Source: Corallococcus soli
GTDB taxonomy: Bacteria > Myxococcota > Myxococcia > Myxococcales > Myxococcaceae
NCBI RefSeq assembly: GCF_014930455.1
Contig: NZ_JAAIYO010000001.1
Location: 1-64,000 of the forward strand
Length of the DNA: 64,000 nt
Direction of reading: 5' to 3'
Shown here piece by piece: positions 8,309 through 18,300 of this stretch. The notes beneath the pieces are model-generated. The model was not told where the DNA came from, did not search any database, and saw only the letters and a program-made list of their open reading frames with translations. The stretch's first letter is position 1. Every line of letters begins with the position of its first letter. A program made the position numbers and the translations under genes.

Positions 8309-10012
8309 GTGCGTTCTGAATCCGCCGTGCTCCGTTCGCTTCCTGCCTCCACGGGTGTGACGCCCGCGCCGCCGCCTTCGCGCGCGGAGCGGCTGCGCTC
8401 GTTGGAGACCGAGTCCTTTGATCTGCTCGTCATTGGCGGCGGGGTCACCGGCGCAGGGGCTGCCCGGGACGCGGCGCTGCGCGGTTTGAAGGTGGCGCTG
8501 GTGGAGCGCGAGGACTTCGCCAGTGGGACGTCCAGCCGCTCGTCGCGCCTCATCCATGGCGGCCTTCGCTACCTGGAGCACGGGCACCTGGGGCTCGTCT
8601 TCGAGTCCAGCATCGAGCGGCGGCGCCTGCTGCAACTGGCGCCCCACCTGGTGCGCCCGTTGGCCTTCGTGTGGCCCGTCTATGCCGGGGCGCGGGTGCC
8701 GCGCTGGAAGCTCAACGCGGGCCTCATGCTGTACGACGCCCTGTCGCTGTTCCGGAACGTGAAGGCGTATCAGCGGCTGTCGCTCAAGCAGGTGCTGGAG
8801 GCGGAGCCGGGCATCCGCTCCGAGGGGCTCAAGGGCGGCGCGCGCTACTACGACGCGGCCACCGACGATGCGCGCCTGACGCTCGCCAACGCGCTGGGCG
8901 CGAGCGATGCGGGCGCGGTGGTGCTCAACCATGCCTCCGTGAAGCGGCTGGTGATGGAGGAGGGCAAGGCCACGGGCGCGGTGGTGGTGGATCACCTCAC
9001 CGGCGCCGAGCACACGGTGCGGGCTCGCGCCATCGTCAACGCCACCGGGCCCTGGAGTGATGAGATCCGCCAGCTCGATTCGGGCACGACCCGCTCCGGG
9101 CCCGCGGTGCGCGGCAGCAAGGGCGTGCACATCGCCGTGCCCCGGTCCCGCCTGGGCATCCAGGACGCGCTCACGCTCCTGTCCCCCGTGGACGGCCGCG
9201 TGATGTTCATCCTGCCCGCGGATGCGTTCACCCTCATCGGCACCACGGAGACGGCCACCCGCGCCCACCCGGCCGAGGTGCGCGCGAGCGAGGCGGACGT
9301 GGCCTACCTGCTCGCTTCCGCCAACGCGTTCTTCCCGGAGGCGAAGCTCACCCGCGAGGACATGGTCAGCGCCTGGGCCGGCATCCGGCCGCTGGCCGCC
9401 AGCGGCTACCACGGCAACACCGACGCGGGCAGCGCCAGCCGCGAGCACGCCATCGACGTGAGCCCGTCCGGGGTGCTGGCCATCAGCGGAGGCAAGCTCA
9501 CCACCTTCCGCGTCATGGCGCGCGACGTGGTCAACGCCGTGGAGCGGCACCTGGTCATGCCCCACCGCAAGTCCACCACCGATGCCCGCCCCCTGCCGGG
9601 CGGTGACATCGCGAAGCTGGAGGCGGAGTTCGCTTCGGCGCGGCAAGAGGTGGGGGACGCGCCCACGGCCGACCATCTGGTGCGCGCGTACGGCAGCCGC
9701 TGGCGCGCCGTGTGGGCGCTCACGCAGGAGACGCCGGCGCTGGCCGAGCCGCTCGTGGATGGGCTGCCGTACCGCCGCGCCGAGGCCGCGTGGGGCGTGT
9801 CCCACGAGATGGTCCAGACGCTGGCGGACCTGCTCATCCGCCGCCTCAAGGTGGCGTTCGAGACGCGCGACCAGGGGCGCTCCGCCGCCGTCCGCGCCGC
9901 CTCCGTCATGGCGCCGCTCCTGGGGTGGGACGCGGCGGAGACGGAGCGACAGCTGGCGGCCTATGCCGTGGATGCCCACCGCATCTTCGGCGTGGACCCC
10001 GCGGACGCCTGA
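8309..10012 (+). CDS. glpD: FAD-dependent glycerol-3-phosphate dehydrogenase
   Basis: The product is 567 residues, the usual length for GlpD. It oxidises sn-glycerol 3-phosphate to dihydroxyacetone phosphate at the inner membrane, feeding electrons to quinone. The FAD-binding GGGVTGAG motif lies at residues 43-50, after a strand (DLLVI). The family signature S-S-R-S-S-R-L-I-H-G-G-L-R-Y-L-E is at about 75-90. A GKLTTFRVMA motif and a C-terminal helical DAO_C domain follow. The start is a GTG with no obvious Shine-Dalgarno; a TTGACG hexamer lies at 8251-8256. The first about 30 residues look disordered. No glycerol kinase or facilitator gene is adjacent. Confidence 0.93.
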   Translation: MRSESAVLRSLPASTGVTPAPPPSRAERLRSLETESFDLLVIGGGVTGAGAARDAALRGLKVALVEREDFASGTSSRSSRLIHGGLRYLEHGHLGLVFESSIERRRLLQLAPHLVRPLAFVWPVYAGARVPRWKLNAGLMLYDALSLFRNVKAYQRLSLKQVLEAEPGIRSEGLKGGARYYDAATDDARLTLANALGASDAGAVVLNHASVKRLVMEEGKATGAVVVDHLTGAEHTVRARAIVNATGPWSDEIRQLDSGTTRSGPAVRGSKGVHIAVPRSRLGIQDALTLLSPVDGRVMFILPADAFTLIGTTETATRAHPAEVRASEADVAYLLASANAFFPEAKLTREDMVSAWAGIRPLAASGYHGNTDAGSASREHAIDVSPSGVLAISGGKLTTFRVMARDVVNAVERHLVMPHRKSTTDARPLPGGDIAKLEAEFASARQEVGDAPTADHLVRAYGSRWRAVWALTQETPALAEPLVDGLPYRRAEAAWGVSHEMVQTLADLLIRRLKVAFETRDQGRSAAVRAASVMAPLLGWDAAETERQLAAYAVDAHRIFGVDPADA

Positions 10013-10026
10013 CCGCCTGGGTGGGC

Positions 10027-10044
10027 GCCGCGTCGCGACGCGGC
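10027..10044. repeat. 18-bp perfect palindrome after glpD
   Basis: GCCGCGTCG is followed immediately by its reverse complement CGACGCGGC, 14 bp after the glpD stop codon. It could fold as a terminator stem or be a dyad binding site. There is no T-tract. Confidence 0.5.
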
Positions 10045-10287
10045 ACGCCGTGCTCGCGTGGGAGGCGATGGATGCTGCTCACGGAGCGTTGGCCGCAGCA
10101 CGTTGGCCGGCACCGCGTGCCCGTCGAGCGCATGACAGCCGCCCGAGCAGCCGTCCTTCGTCCATGCTTAAATTGTTTCTGGGAACGGGACGCCGGGCTG
10201 CCCCGTTCTTCCCGGCCGCCTCCTCGCGGAGACGGCAGGTCACGGCGCGGTACCTCCCGCTGTCCGGGCACGAAGGAGATGCACCCC

Positions 10288-12117
10288 ATGAAGCGTTGGC
10301 TTTGGCTTGGGCTCGGGTTGTCCGGTCTGGTGGCTTGCGGCGGAGAGCCGGACCCCATTGATGTCGTCCTTCCCCAGGCGTGTCCCGGGACCACCGACCT
10401 CTCGCTGCCCGGCACCACCGGTCTCTCCGTGCCCGGCACCGCGTCCTCCGCGCTGAGGGCGCAGGAGCCTCCGGACGGGGTGATCATCACCTTCAAGCCC
10501 AAGGTCACCGCCAGCGCGCTGGCCGCCACGGCGGACTTCGCGGCGCTGGTGGAGCGCGAGGGCGGCACGGTGAAGCGCCGCTTCCCCAACCTCCACAGGG
10601 TGTCCGCCCGGCTGTCGCCCGAGGCCCTGGAGAAGCTGCGGCAGAACCCGGACGTGCTCGCCGTGGAGCCCAACCGCCGCGTGTATGCGTCCAGACTGCC
10701 GACGCCGCCCCCGGTGGTGTCGTGGCAGGGCGCGTTCAACACCCAGGGGTCCGTGGGTGAGTACACCGACGGCCTCAAGCTGGTGCAGGCGCCGCAGGTG
10801 TGGGACGCCAACAACGACGGCATCCTCGACGTCACCGCGCCCACGGGTGAGGGCGTCAAGGTGTGTGTCATCGACAGCGGCTGGGACAGCAAGCACCCGG
10901 AGCTGAAGGCGGCCTACGTGGGCGGCAAGGACTTCGTCGACAATGACGACGACCCGTCCGACCAGAGCGCTGATGCGCTGGGCATCGTGACGGTGGGCGG
11001 CGGCCATGGCACGCACGTGGCGGCGACCATCGTGGCGCAGCTGGGTTCGGGCGGACGCGTGGTCGCCGGCCAGGAGCCGAACGGCGTGGTGGGCGTGGCG
11101 CCCGGCGCGTCGCTGCTCGTCGCCCGCGTGCTGGACGTGAAGGGCGGCGGCGACACCGACGACGTCATCGAGGCCGTGCAGTGGTGCCAGGCGCAGGGGG
11201 CGAGGATCGCCTCGATGTCGCTGGGCGCCGAGAAGCCTTCCGTGAGCGAGAAGGACGCGTTCGACGCGGTGTGGAACGACGGCAAGGGGCTGCTGTCCAT
11301 CGCGGCCAGCGGCAACGACGGCACGCAGGGCATCGCCTTTCCGGCCGCGTACCCTGAGACGGTGATGGCGGTGGGCGCGGTGGATTCGCAGGGCGAATAC
11401 GCGAGCTTCTCCCAGTTCGGTCCGGAGCTCTCCGTGGTGGGACCGGGGGTGGATGTGCTGAGCGCCACCGTGCTGGGCGCGGCGTCACAGTCCTCGTTGG
11501 AGGCAGGGGCGAAGCCCATGTCGTCGTCGCCGCTGGCGTTCACCGCGCAGGGCAGCTACACGGGCCGGCTGGTCAACTGCGGCCTGGGCGCGGACCGGGC
11601 CGCCTGCGGCAATGCCGCCACCTGTGACGGCTTCGTCGCGTACGTGGACCGCGGCGACTACCTGTTCGAGGAGAAGGCGCGCAACGTCATCGAGGCCGGG
11701 GCGCGGGCCGTCATCATCGGCAACAACGAGCCTGAGGATGGCGACGGCCAGTTCACGCTGGGCACCGCGTCCTCGCACTGGGTGCCCACGGTGTCCGTGT
11801 CGCTGGTGTCCGGCGCGGCCCTCAAGAAGCTCGAGGGCCAGATGGTGACCGTGAACATCGACGGCGTGGACTACCAGCGCGAGTCGGGGACCTCCATGGC
11901 CACCCCGCACGTGACGGGCGTGGCCGCGCTGGTGTTCAGCGCTCGGCCGGACCTGTCCGCCGCGCACGTCCGCGCGGTGCTCGAGAAGACCGCGCAGGAT
12001 GACGTGCTGACGCCGGGCTTCGACGAGAGGTACGGCCACGGCGTCGTGCAGGCGCAGAGGGCCGTGATGCTGGCGCGCGCGCTGCCCCCGGGCGGCGGGC
12101 CGCTCCCGCTGCCGTAG
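10288..12117 (+). CDS. Lipoprotein subtilisin-like serine protease (S8) with PA domain
   Basis: The product is 609 residues. The ATG at 10288 has a GAAGGAG site and begins a lipoprotein signal ending LVACGG. An inhibitor-I9-like propeptide spans about 60-135 (G-V-I-I-T-F-K-P and A-V-E-P-N-R-R). The catalytic triad is visible: D196 in CVIDSGWD, H240 in GGHGTHVA, and S536 in SGTSMATPHVTG. A PA-like domain (about 415-520) is inserted before the Ser, with Cys-rich LVNCGLGADRAAC and ARAVIIGNN. It is expected to be surface-anchored and to digest external protein, in keeping with a predatory lifestyle. It stands alone, 275 bp after glpD. Confidence 0.92.
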   Translation: MKRWLWLGLGLSGLVACGGEPDPIDVVLPQACPGTTDLSLPGTTGLSVPGTASSALRAQEPPDGVIITFKPKVTASALAATADFAALVEREGGTVKRRFPNLHRVSARLSPEALEKLRQNPDVLAVEPNRRVYASRLPTPPPVVSWQGAFNTQGSVGEYTDGLKLVQAPQVWDANNDGILDVTAPTGEGVKVCVIDSGWDSKHPELKAAYVGGKDFVDNDDDPSDQSADALGIVTVGGGHGTHVAATIVAQLGSGGRVVAGQEPNGVVGVAPGASLLVARVLDVKGGGDTDDVIEAVQWCQAQGARIASMSLGAEKPSVSEKDAFDAVWNDGKGLLSIAASGNDGTQGIAFPAAYPETVMAVGAVDSQGEYASFSQFGPELSVVGPGVDVLSATVLGAASQSSLEAGAKPMSSSPLAFTAQGSYTGRLVNCGLGADRAACGNAATCDGFVAYVDRGDYLFEEKARNVIEAGARAVIIGNNEPEDGDGQFTLGTASSHWVPTVSVSLVSGAALKKLEGQMVTVNIDGVDYQRESGTSMATPHVTGVAALVFSARPDLSAAHVRAVLEKTAQDDVLTPGFDERYGHGVVQAQRAVMLARALPPGGGPLPLP

Positions 12118-12146
12118 CGTCTCCCTGGCTTCCGACCTTCCCCAGC

Positions 12147-12177
12147 GCCCCCGGGCCCCTTCAGCGGGACCGGGGGC
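12147..12177 (+). terminator. Stem-loop terminator after the subtilase gene
   Basis: Eight-base arms GCCCCCGG and CCGGGGGC are separated by a 15-base loop, starting 30 bp after the protease stop codon and followed by GTTGTG. The location and strength fit a terminator; the T-tract is weak. Confidence 0.6.
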
Positions 12178-12304
12178 GTTGTGCTTGCAGACACGGGCTC
12201 CTGATCGTGGCGGCAGGGCAGGCAGGGGGACGGGCGCAGGGGCGCCGGGACGGTGGTTTTGGAGGACTGCGCGTGCACCTTCCCAGATGGGAGGAAAGCC
12301 ACGC

Positions 12305-13195
12305 ATGAGGCGAGACACCTGGATGGGGCTGGGGATCGCGGGCGTGGCCTGCCTGCTGATGGGCACGGGGCCCGCGATCGCCACGCCGGACGAGAGGCCT
12401 TCAATGGGGCCGGTGGAGCCGTTGAACGGGGCGCCGCGCATCCTGCTGGCCCAGTCCGGTTCAGGGGACACCGAGTCATCCGAGGACTCGGCGCAGCCCG
12501 CGGTCGGATCGCCTCCCGCCACGCAGGCGCCTATGACGGGCACGGGGATGGAGGCACAGCAGGCGCCTGCCTCCGGGACGGCCCCTGCGGCGGGGACGAA
12601 CACGGCCGTTCCCAACACGGGCGTGGCTCCGGGTACTGGCGGCGCGGGCAGCGCGAACACGGGCGCGAATCCGGGCGCTGGCGCCGCAGGCAACGCGAAT
12701 CCGGGCGCGACACCAAGCACCGGCGGCGCGGGCAATGCCGGCACGGACGCGGACGCGAACCCGTTTGACGGAAGTCCCTCCGCGGACCCCGACCCGGAGG
12801 CCAGGGGCTCCAATGTGAATGCCGGTGGCAACGGTAACCCGGCAACAGGTGCGAATCCGGGCACCGGTGGCACGGGCACCGGTGCCACGGGGGCTCCGGC
12901 GGCGGCGCCCGCCCCCGCGGCCCAGGAGGGCATCGCGGTGGTGGATGCCATCTACACGGGGGTCGTGACCAAGGTGTCCTCGAAGGAGGTCGTCATCGTG
13001 GACGCGGGCACGCGGCTGCCGCTGGAGATTGGCACCGGCACGCGCATCCTTCGCGACGGCCAGGCCATCCGTGTGAACCAGCTCAAGGAGGGAGAGAAGG
13101 TGCGTGCCGTGGTCAACATCGTGGGCAAGAGCCACACGCGGGAGATCGCCGTGCTGTCCAAGGACGCCGCCCGTCGCGCCGCCGGGCTGCGCTGA
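12305..13195 (+). CDS. Secreted low-complexity protein with small C-terminal domain
   Basis: The product is 296 residues, starting at the ATG at 12305 (GGGAGGAAAG upstream). A signal peptide occupies residues 1-27. Residues about 55-210 are low complexity, built from irregular repeats rich in Gly, Asn, Ala, Thr and Pro (for example NTGANPGAG and NANPGATPSTGGAG). The last about 80 residues form a compact beta domain (TGVVTKVSSKEVVIVD, then L-E-I-G-T-G-T-R-I-L, then G-E-K-V-R-A-V-V) resembling an OB or S1-like barrel. It is probably an exported surface or matrix protein whose linker projects the C-terminal domain. The function is unknown. Confidence 0.6.
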   Translation: MRRDTWMGLGIAGVACLLMGTGPAIATPDERPSMGPVEPLNGAPRILLAQSGSGDTESSEDSAQPAVGSPPATQAPMTGTGMEAQQAPASGTAPAAGTNTAVPNTGVAPGTGGAGSANTGANPGAGAAGNANPGATPSTGGAGNAGTDADANPFDGSPSADPDPEARGSNVNAGGNGNPATGANPGTGGTGTGATGAPAAAPAPAAQEGIAVVDAIYTGVVTKVSSKEVVIVDAGTRLPLEIGTGTRILRDGQAIRVNQLKEGEKVRAVVNIVGKSHTREIAVLSKDAARRAAGLR

Positions 13196-13211
13196 AGTCC
13201 TGTCCCCCACC

Positions 13212-13246
13212 CGTGCCCCCGCGTCAGTCGGGCGGGGCGGGGCACG
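13212..13246 (+). terminator. Stem-loop after the low-complexity protein gene
   Basis: Perfect 8-base arms CGTGCCCC and GGGGCACG with a 19-base GC-rich loop, 17 bp after the stop codon and followed by TCTC. It is a candidate terminator upstream of the small gene at 13270. Confidence 0.5.
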
Positions 13247-13269
13247 TCTCGGGGGCGGAGGTTTTCATC

Positions 13270-13485
13270 ATGACGGTCTTCGACCGATACCGCAGTCTGC
13301 TGCACAAGCTGGCCCTCGTCCGCGCTCGCGCTCCGGGCGGTGATTCACCCGAAGTGGATGCGCTGCTCGACACGATGGACGAGGTCTGGGACGCCATGTC
13401 CGAAGGCGAGCGCGCCGCGATGGAGCGCGAGCGCGAGCGCCTGACCGCCGCTGCCCGTCCGGACGAACACGCCCTGCCTGCCTGA
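13270..13485 (+). CDS. Small charged helical protein
   Basis: The product is 71 residues from the ATG at 13270, with GGAGG 9 bases upstream. Two amphipathic helices are predicted by eye (FDRYRSLLHKLALVRAR, and EVDALLDTMDEVWDAMSEGERAAMERERERL), with a strongly charged second half. It has no signal peptide or cysteines. The length and content look like small conserved myxobacterial proteins of unknown role. It converges with the phosphatidyltransferase gene 11 bp away. Confidence 0.55.
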   Translation: MTVFDRYRSLLHKLALVRARAPGGDSPEVDALLDTMDEVWDAMSEGERAAMERERERLTAAARPDEHALPA

Positions 13486-13496
13486 GGCCGCCCGCG

Positions 13497-14075
13497 TCAC
13501 TTGCGGACGGAGCCCATGGGCGCGCCCAGCGGTGGGGAGGGCGGCCGCTGCTGGCGCTGCCGCTGGCCCCACACCGCGCGCGTGTAGTCCACCACCGACG
13601 CCAGCGACAGCAGGCAGACGAGCGCCACGAGCGGGCCCACCAGCGGCGGGTAGAGCAGCACGCACAGCAGCACCGCCAACTGCAACGTGGTGACGAGCTT
13701 GCCCAGCATCCGCGCCTTGAGCTCGATGGCCCGCATGTCCGGGCGCAGCCTGGCGACGATGAACCCGATGGCCGTGCCGATGTCGCGCAGCAGCAGCAGC
13801 GTCAGCTCCACCGGACCGATGAGCCCGTCCAGCAGGCACACGAGGAAGGCCGTCACCATGAAGGCCCGGTCCGCCACGGGGTCGATGAGGGCCCCCCAGC
13901 GCGTGGCCAGTCCCCGGTGCCGGGCAATCCAGCCGTCCAGGAAGTCCGTGGCCGCGGCCAGCACCACGAGCAACGCCCGCAGGCGCGAATCCGACACCAC
14001 GATGAACACCGCGGCGAGCGGAAGGCGCGACAGGGACAGTGCATTGAGCAGCACGAGGCTTGCCCGACGGTGCAT
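13497..14075 (-). CDS. CDP-alcohol phosphatidyltransferase (PgsA-like)
   Basis: The product is 192 residues from the ATG at 14075; the frame stays open further upstream but is Arg/Gly-rich noise. The CDP-alcohol phosphotransferase signature D-G-x2-A-R-x8-G-x3-D-x3-D is complete: D47, G48, A51, R52, G61, D65 and D69, with D44 preceding. About six hydrophobic helices are present. The enzyme transfers a phosphatidyl group from CDP-diacylglycerol to an alcohol such as glycerol 3-phosphate. The exact acceptor cannot be read from sequence. It diverges from the DUF4846 gene. Confidence 0.85.
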   Translation of the reverse strand: MHRRASLVLLNALSLSRLPLAAVFIVVSDSRLRALLVVLAAATDFLDGWIARHRGLATRWGALIDPVADRAFMVTAFLVCLLDGLIGPVELTLLLLRDIGTAIGFIVARLRPDMRAIELKARMLGKLVTTLQLAVLLCVLLYPPLVGPLVALVCLLSLASVVDYTRAVWGQRQRQQRPPSPPLGAPMGSVRK

Positions 14076-14255
14076 GGCTCTCAAAAGGTAGTGCTCGGCT
14101 CCCAGGGCGCACCTGTCCCGGGCGGCGAGCGTCCAGCGACCAACGCCCCCGGCGACCGCTGAATCCGCATCCGCCCGGGACCCGTGGGCCGCCCACCGGT
14201 GTCCCACCGGGACGCACCGGGAAGGTCCCGGTCCGCCTCCAGGAGTCTTGCGTCC

Positions 14256-15179
14256 GTGAATGCCATCCACGCCCTGCGCCGTCGGGTGACGGGCGCCGTG
14301 CTCGCGCTCGTCACCACCGCGATGCCGCTGCTCCTGAGCTGTGAAGCGAATGGCGAAGCAGCCAGGCGGGCGGCGCCCCCACCCCACGCCGTCACCGAGG
14401 AGGAACGGACGCGCTACCCGTGGCTGTCCTCCACCGCGAAGGTGCGCGCGCTGGAGGAGACCTTCGCGCCGCCGGAGGGCTACACGCGGGTGCCCCTGGA
14501 CGCGGGGTCCTTTGGCGCGTGGCTGCGCGGCCTACCCCTGCGGCCCGAAGGCTCGCCCGTGCGCGACTTCGCCGGAGGGACGGTGCTCGCCGCCCGCGAC
14601 GCGCGGCTGGCGGCGGTGGGGGAGCTGGACGTGGGCTCCGTGAACCTCCAGCAGTGCGCGGACTCCATCCTCCGGCTGCACGCCGAGTGGCGGTGGGCCT
14701 CCGGGCAGAAGGAGCGCATCGCCTACCGCTTCACCAGCGGGCACGTGGCGTCGTGGCCCCGGTACGCGGCGGGGGACCGGGCGCGCGTCTCCGGTTCGAA
14801 GGTGACGTGGGTGCCGGGCGCCGGGGCGGCGGATGCGTCGCGCAAGGCCTTCCGCGCGTACCTGGACCTGCTCTTCACCTACGCGGGCACGCTGTCCATC
14901 CAGGCCGAGGGCGCGCGGCCCACCCGCGAGCAGCTGCGCCCCGGGGACTTCTTCGTCCTGGGGGGCAGCCCCGGCCACACCGTGCTGGTGCTGGACGTGG
15001 CCACCAACGCGAAGGGCGAGCGCGTGGCGCTGATGGGCCAGGGCTTCACGCCCGCGCAGGACTTCCACGTGCTCGCGGGCCGGGACGGCCCCTGGTTCTC
15101 CCTGGAAGGGGACGCCGTGGCGACGCCCTTCTGGGCGCCGTTCCCGATGACGTCGCTGCGCCGGCTGCCGTCGCCCTGA
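14256..15179 (+). CDS. DUF4846 lipoprotein
   Basis: The product is 307 residues. A GTG at 14256 is preceded by AGGAGT at 9 bases. The signal peptide ends in a lipobox, L-L-S-C. The mature protein matches the DUF4846 pattern as I recall it: YPWLS near the start, A-W-L-R-x-L-P-L, V-N-L-Q-Q-C-A-D-S-I-L-R-L-H-A-E-W, T-Y-A-G-T, and the C-terminal pair G-D-F-F-V-L-G-G-S-P-G-H-T-V-L-V-L-D and G-Q-G-F-T-P-A-Q-D-F-H-V-L. The conserved Cys, His and Asp residues hint at a papain-like (NlpC-type) fold, which is inference. It is probably anchored in the envelope. Confidence 0.7.
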   Translation: MNAIHALRRRVTGAVLALVTTAMPLLLSCEANGEAARRAAPPPHAVTEEERTRYPWLSSTAKVRALEETFAPPEGYTRVPLDAGSFGAWLRGLPLRPEGSPVRDFAGGTVLAARDARLAAVGELDVGSVNLQQCADSILRLHAEWRWASGQKERIAYRFTSGHVASWPRYAAGDRARVSGSKVTWVPGAGAADASRKAFRAYLDLLFTYAGTLSIQAEGARPTREQLRPGDFFVLGGSPGHTVLVLDVATNAKGERVALMGQGFTPAQDFHVLAGRDGPWFSLEGDAVATPFWAPFPMTSLRRLPSP

Positions 15180-15389
15180 GCCGGGCTTCCCGCGCCGGGC
15201 GCCCTCCCGGTGCGTCCCCGGGCAGACGGGGAGGCAGTGGAGGCGTGGGGCCGCGGGGTTCCGCTGGAGGGTGGGGCGGCGAAGTGTTGTCCTGCCGTCA
15301 ACGGGGCCGCGCCGCTTCCGGGTTCGCGCTCCCCCCGCGCACCACCAAGCAGCCTAAAGGAAGGGGGTCCCGGTCCCCGAGCCTCCACC

Positions 15390-18300
15390 ATGTCCTCCGC
15401 CGCCGCGCCCCTGTCCTCCTCTCCCCGCCGGGCGAGCCTGCTCATCGTCGACGACACCCCCGGCCACCTGCTGGCGCTGGAGGGCATCCTCGCGCCCCTG
15501 GGACAGCGCCTGGTGCGCGCCGCGTCCGGCCGCGAGGCGCTGCGGCGGGTGCTGGACGAGGACTTCGCCGCCGTCCTGATGGACATGAACCTGGGCGACA
15601 TGACGGGCGTGGACGTGCTGAACCTGATGCGCGAGCGCGAGCGCAACAAGCGCACGCCCGTGCTGCTGATGACCGCGGGCGACGGGGACGAGAAGGAGTG
15701 GCTGGCCGCGTACGCGCATGGCGCGGTGGACTACCTGCGCAAGCCGCTGCGGCCTGAGATCCTGCTGGCCAAGGTGTCGATGTTCGTGGAGCTGCACCTG
15801 GCGCGCGAGGCCGTGCAGCTGCGGGAAGAGGCGCTGCGCGAGCGCGAGCGCAGCGCCCTGGAGGTGGTGCACCGCGAGCGGCTGCACACCTTCCTCATGC
15901 AGGCCCCGGTGGGCATCTCCATCGTGCGCGGGCCGGACTTCACCTTCGAGCTGGCGAACCCCCACTACGAGCTGCTGGTGGGCCGGAAGGTGGCGCCGGG
16001 CACCCCCCTGACGACCGTGTTCCCGGAGATGGCGGCGCAGCCGGAGATCCTCCAGGTGCTGCGCGACGTGGTGCGCACGAAGCAGCCCTTCATGCGGCCC
16101 GAGTTCCAGGTGCCGCTGATGCGCAACGGCAAGCTGGAGTCCGTCTTCTTCAACGTCATCTACCAGCCGCTGGTGGAGGTGGACGGCAAGGTGTCCGGCA
16201 TCATCACGCTGGCCACCGACGTGACGGAGTGGGTGCGCTCGCGCCAGCAGACGGAGGCGCTCACCCAGGACCTGCGCCGCCAGCAGGAGGCCCTGCGTGA
16301 GAGCGAGCAGCGCCTGCGGATGGCGCTGACGGCCACGCAGCTGGGCACCTTCGACATGAACATGCTGACGGGCGCGCTGGACTGGGATGCGCGCTGCAAG
16401 ACCCTCTTCGGCCTGCCGCCGGACGGGGAGGTCACCTACGCGCGGTTCCTGGAGGGGCTGCACCCGGAGGACCGCGAGCGCGTGAACCAGGCGGTGGCGC
16501 GCAGCACGGACCCATCCGGCACGGGCGACTACGACGTCGCCTACCGCACCGTGGGGCTGGAGGACGGCGTGGTGCGCTGGGTGCGCGCCACGGGGCGGAC
16601 GCTCTTCGAGGACGGGCGGGCCCTGCGCTTCGTGGGCACGGTGCAGGACATCACCGAGGCCCGGCTCGCGGAGGAGGAGCGGGCGCGGCTGCTGGCGGGG
16701 GAGCTGCGCCGCACCGAGCAGCTCCGCGGGCTGTCGCGCGCGAGCCTGGCGCTCAACGCGGCCGGAGGCGTGCAGGCCATCCTGGACCTGGTCACCCTCA
16801 AGGCGCGCAAGCTGATGGGCGCGAACCAGTCCGCCGTGCTGATGATGGAGGGACGTGATGCGGCCCAGCCGCTCACCGCCCTGTCGGGCGCGGGCGCGGA
16901 CGGCGCGGCGGTGGTGGACGAGCGGGGCCTCTTCGCCCAGGTGTGCCGGGAGAACCGCTCGCTGCGCCTGACGCGCGAGGCGTTGCAGGCGCATCCGGCG
17001 TGGCGGGACGCGACGCCCACGCCGGAGCCGGCGCTGCCCCTGCGCGGCTTCCTGGCGGCGCCGCTGGTGGGGCACGACGGCCGCAACCTGGGGCTGGTGC
17101 AGGTGTCCGACAAGCAGGAGGGCGACTTCGACGCGGAGGACGAGATGGTCGCCGTGCAGCTGGCGCAGATGGCCAGCGTGGCGCTGGAGAACGCGCGCCT
17201 GTACGAGACGGCGCAGGCGGAGCGGCGCAACCTGTTCGCGGTGCTCAAGCAGCTGCCCGCCGCCATCACCGTGCTGCGCGGCCCGGACCTGGTGTTCGAG
17301 ATGGCCAACGACCTGCGCCTGAAGCTCACCGGCTCGCGGCCCCTGATGGGACTGCCCGTCCGCGTGGCCCTGCCGGAGCTGAAGGACCAGGGGCAGATCG
17401 AGCAACTGGAGACGGTCTACCGCACGGGAGAGACGTACCAGGGGCGTGAGATTCCCCTGCGCCTGGGGCGCGACCAGGGCGAGGACGCACCCGAGGGCTT
17501 CTTCAACCTCACATTCCAGCCGCTGCGCGACGCGGAGGGGCGCGTGGACGGCATCGTGTCCGTGTCGTGGGAGGTCACCGAGCAGGTGGTCGCGCGCCGG
17601 CGCATCGAAGCGCTGGCCGCGGAGCTGAAGGATCGCGAGCAGCAGTTCCGCACGCTCGCGGACTCCATCCCGCAGTTGTCCTGGATGACGGAGCCGGACG
17701 GCAGCATCTTCTGGTACAACCAGCGCTGGTACGACTACACCGGCACGAGCCTGGAGCAGATGGCGGGCTGGGGTTGGAAGTCCGTGCATGACCCGGACGA
17801 CGTGGACCGGGTGGTGGCCCACTACCAGGAGGCGATGCGCGAGGGCCGGCTGTGGGAGGACCAGTTCCGCCTGCGCCGCGCGGATGGCACCTACCGCTGG
17901 TTCCTGTCGCGAGCGATGCCGGTGCGGGACGCGGAGGGGAGGATCGTCCGCTGGTTCGGCACGAACACGGACATCGACGATGAGCGCAAGGCGGTGGAGG
18001 CCCTGAAGCTGGCGGAAGAGGAGATCCGCCGCCTGAACACCGGCCTGGAGAAGCGCGTGCGCGAGCGCACCGCCCAGCTCCAGGAGGCGAACAAGGAGCT
18101 GGAGTCCTTCAGCTACTCCGTGTCACACGACCTGCGCGCGCCGCTGCGCCACATCACCGGCTTCGCGCAGTTGCTGGAGCGGCGGGCGGCGGCGAAGCTG
18201 GACGACGTGTCGCGGGGCTACCTCACCACCATCGCCGGCGCGGCGAAGCAGGGCGGCACGCTGGTGGACGACCTGCTGGCGTTCAGCCGCATGGGCCGGG

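Noticed and set aside
12780-12900. Repeat region of the low-complexity gene as a CRISPR or satellite
   Set aside because: Units are irregular, coding and vary in length. No fixed repeat-spacer pattern exists.
14076-14387. Longer N-terminus for the phosphatidyltransferase
   Set aside because: The added 104 residues are basic and low in hydrophobic content, and would overlap the divergent DUF4846 gene start. The ATG at 14075 begins immediately before the first membrane helix.
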